A stretch of DNA of 64,000 nucleotides from Pseudomonadota bacterium (GTDB taxonomy: Bacteria; Pseudomonadota; Gammaproteobacteria; Burkholderiales; Rhodocyclaceae): the NCBI GenBank assembly GCA_026399515.1, contig JAPLQT010000106.1:739-64738 (forward strand), read 5' to 3'. Below the pieces are notes generated by a model. It was not told where the DNA came from, searched no databases, and was given only the letters and a program-made list of their open reading frames with translations. Positions 62,701-64,000 of this stretch are shown piece by piece; position 1 is the first letter of the stretch; each line of letters opens with the position of its first letter. The translations under genes and the position numbers were made by a program.

Positions 62701-64000
62701 GAGCATACCGGGCTGCTGCAACGCGATCAACGCGAGGCACTCGAGCTGCGCTTCAAGGCCAAGACCCCGCACCCCTGGTATGAGAACTTGCTGTCGGCTA
62801 CGCCAACGCTGGAGATGGGGGTCGACATCGGGGACTTGTCCTCAGTGCTGCTCTGCTCGGTGCCACCGAATCAGGCGAGCTACCTGCAACGCATCGGGCG
62901 TGCCGGCCGGCGCGACGGGAATGCATTTACCGCCACACTCGCTGATGGCGCCAGTCCGCACGATCTGTACTTCTTTGAAGATACCAACGAGATGCTTTTG
63001 GGTGAGGTGGTGCCGCCCGGCATCTTCTTGAAAGCTGCTGAAGTGCTGCGCCGGCAGATGTTCGCGTTTTGTCTCGATGATTGGGTCGGATCGGGTATCC
63101 CCGACACCGCACTACCTGACAAAACCAAAGAGGCGCTCGATGCGCGGGACAGCCTCGACCAAACACGCTTTCCTTATACGTTCCTGGACTACATCCTGGC
63201 GCATGAAGAGCGCCTACTGGAGGGCTTCAAGGCATTGTTGGGGGCCGACCTTGATGATCGCGTCGCCGATCGCTTGCAGGGCTTCATGCAAGGCACGGAA
63301 GAAGACAATGCCCTGCGTCTGCGGCTCAGCAAACTGCTGGAGGAGCTGGCCAAGGAACGCAAGATGCATCAGGAGCGTGGCAAACAGGTGAAAAAGCAAA
63401 TCAACGCTCTCAAGGCAGGTCCGCAGGATGAGGCCACGAGGAATGAGATCGACCACCTGGAACGCGAGCGGCAAAAGACGATAGAACTTGTCAAGGAAAT
63501 CAATCAGCGTGAGTTGCTTAATACATTGACCGATGCGGGGCTGATACCAAACTATGCCTTCCCCGAAGCTGGCGTGGAATTGAAGTCACTGCTTTGGCGC
63601 AAAAAAGGCAGTGATGACCCTGTTGATTCGGGAACCTACATTTCCTTACCTGCTGAACGTTATGAACGCCCCGCGCAGTCGGCCTTGTCTGAATTTGCGC
63701 CGGAAAATGTGTTCTACGCCAACCAGCGCCGGGTTGAGATTGACCAGATCAACATGAGTCTGTCTTCCTTGGAAAATTGGCGCATGTGCCCGACTTGTCA
63801 GCACATGGAGAACCTTGAGATTCACGCGGATGGCCACGGATCATGTCCGCGCTGTGGCGATCCGATGTGGGCTAACATTTCGCAGAAGCAACTGCTCTTG
63901 CGGTTCAAACAGGCGATTGCCAACAGCAACGACACGGATGTACGCATTGATGACAGCGCCGAAGATCGCGAGCCCAAGTTTTTTGTGCGCCAGATGCTCG
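59734..64000 (+). CDS. Giant DEAD/DEAH helicase of the DUF1998 class (DruE/DrmA-B-like), runs off the window
   Basis: An open frame of more than 1,420 codons from ATG 59734 that has no stop in the window; I translated it directly. Walker A STLVATGTGSGKTECFLYPLL (near residue 99), ALVIYPMNALAADQARRF, motif II YVVVDELHTFDGAQGTDLALLLRRLR (DELH near 233), SATLGG (270), then ATPTLEMGVDIGDLSSVLL and motif VI SYLQRIGRAGRRDGNAF (near 1052). Zinc-type cysteine groups occur at about 481 (CADC), 540 (CTQC...CAAC), 590 (CPAC) and 1352 (CPTC...CPRC). This Lhr-like, DUF1998-associated plan is that of DruE of Druantia and of the DrmA/DrmB pair of DISARM. It closes the visible array. Confidence 0.85.
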   Translation, partial: MLPSLLAREIQNGLKHFLRTGFEPSDPLFAGVMQRFTEDEARWMKGPYIQVGLPFRTGTHGTKYFGSFETEFPGHVHQEVAWQRLTSNRAAASTLVATGTGSGKTECFLYPLLDHCARARGDGVVGVKALVIYPMNALAADQARRFAQIIAQTPAFKGLRVGLFVGGRSCKYGRGLMAMTATSVITDRETLRKDPPDILLTNYKMLDYLLIRPKDRLLWAKNTAETLRYVVVDELHTFDGAQGTDLALLLRRLRARLQTPDGHLICAGTSATLGGNADTAPLREYARQIFGVDFPLESVVTENRLTEGEFLGESTIEHVLYPRPDFDTVLDTDQYPSQQAAVAAWFALFFPGLELPADVDDPAWRRALGGLLKKHLLFVNLLKLLKSQIVSLAELQQQMQGPLPEGARAHIGQVLDALLVLVAWARDPVGRPLVTLRVQLWMRELRRMVAQVCGDTLNIELRADSDVKREPGKLYLPLLQCADCHTTGWLSRLPNGQSRLVTDLDEIYNTWFAGQPEALRLYALAGLKRPLCDGIAQRVCTQCGHLQSGPGECAACGHGDLVDVFRVTANRSTTTKAGVAHVWHDPTCPACGSKFRQLLLGARNTTLGAVTIEQGWASPFNDDKKLIAFSDSVQDAAHRAGFFTARTYLNTVRTGLSQVIDQIATPQCSWSTFLDQSAQLWLTEGSPLAMPVERFVSEFIGPDMMWQRDWAVSLQGLDSLPGGSQLPARVQKRLAWQAFAEFTYLSRRGRNLDAIGKATVAPRLADIELAAEALLPVLHENFGIRHADQRTVVQWLWGFVCHLRQRGAVGHPELMKYALDGNVFGLTHSAGRSEWMPRMGDRSPHPMFLSLGKERGFDHLVNPQAQTFFQTWLQATLGANGLLPSKADEAIYTQAIDVLVRTGVLSRIANDPFDAICLNPAALVLETRLVRLVSAQGKRGLTVPEDSADALLGMPCLDAPQENYAEKVDAGGWLANRFSRGDLRRVFSAEHTGLLQRDQREALELRFKAKTPHPWYENLLSATPTLEMGVDIGDLSSVLLCSVPPNQASYLQRIGRAGRRDGNAFTATLADGASPHDLYFFEDTNEMLLGEVVPPGIFLKAAEVLRRQMFAFCLDDWVGSGIPDTALPDKTKEALDARDSLDQTRFPYTFLDYILAHEERLLEGFKALLGADLDDRVADRLQGFMQGTEEDNALRLRLSKLLEELAKERKMHQERGKQVKKQINALKAGPQDEATRNEIDHLERERQKTIELVKEINQRELLNTLTDAGLIPNYAFPEAGVELKSLLWRKKGSDDPVDSGTYISLPAERYERPAQSALSEFAPENVFYANQRRVEIDQINMSLSSLENWRMCPTCQHMENLEIHADGHGSCPRCGDPMWANISQKQLLLRFKQAIANSNDTDVRIDDSAEDREPKFFVRQML

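Noticed and set aside
1-64000. CRISPR array, tRNA or rRNA genes, complete insertion sequences
   Set aside because: I looked for regularly spaced repeats, cloverleaf signatures and transposase motifs and saw none; the only regular direct repeats are the two 18-bp clusters around the parM operon, which are too few and lack CRISPR-like spacers.

Overview
The window reads as mobile or accessory DNA of a moderately GC-rich proteobacterium, most likely beta or gamma (inferred from MobI, CreA, DUF2868/DUF3482, SbcCD and ParM-type partition genes, plus general base composition). No rRNA or tRNA gene and no complete insertion sequence was seen.

Layout. 0-1.7 kb: a truncated phosphonate-type binding lipoprotein and a secreted HEAAH protein. 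2.0-6.5 kb: the core of an integrative element, with a minus-strand operon parM - parR-like - tyrosine recombinase - WGR protein. Two clusters of three 18-bp direct repeats flank it (a parC-like arrangement), followed by a hairpin-rich gap and a MobI-like transfer gene. 6.7-9.4 kb: a NERD/helicase gene lacking Walker A, a nucleoside deoxyribosyltransferase and a small membrane protein. 9.5-18.3 kb: creA, a WYL regulator, then a run of glycine-zipper and membrane proteins around a DUF2868/DUF3482 GTPase pair and a DUF1232 protein. This is a plausible uncharacterised membrane-acting system. 18.5-22 kb: a minus-strand element housekeeping operon ssb - pcfJ-like - HELRH protein - dnaQ-like. 22-31 kb: an EEP hydrolase, broken sbcC and sbcD, a second WYL regulator, a macro-HD fusion, a HAD hydrolase and a Phd/ParE toxin-antitoxin pair. 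31.3-38.6 kb: a VWA protein, a TPR protein and DnaB, then a MerR - VIT/VWA - small ORF - Sir2 operon driven by a textbook promoter/operator that predicts a leaderless mRNA.

39-64 kb: one long plus-strand array running off the right edge. It contains a DrmD-like SNF2 helicase, a 1,691-aa adenine methyltransferase, a 449-aa unknown (possibly a degenerate PLD fold), a DUF3883 protein, a sacsin-like ATPase of about 2,500 aa (split in two frames), a second SNF2/RapA-type helicase (split by one base) and a giant DUF1998-class DEAD/DEAH helicase with zinc clusters. The first two genes match the class 1 DISARM pair drmD-drmMI, but the rest does not follow standard DISARM. This is the best candidate for an undescribed or little-described anti-phage system here.

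A caution applies to the whole window. At least six genes carry lesions: single-base shifts in sbcC, the sacsin-like gene and the second SNF2 helicase, and apparent losses of tens of bases in the DUF3482 GTPase, sbcD and the NERD helicase. Either the locus is decaying or the assembly has indel and drop-out errors. All family assignments come from reading motifs by eye; no database search was possible.
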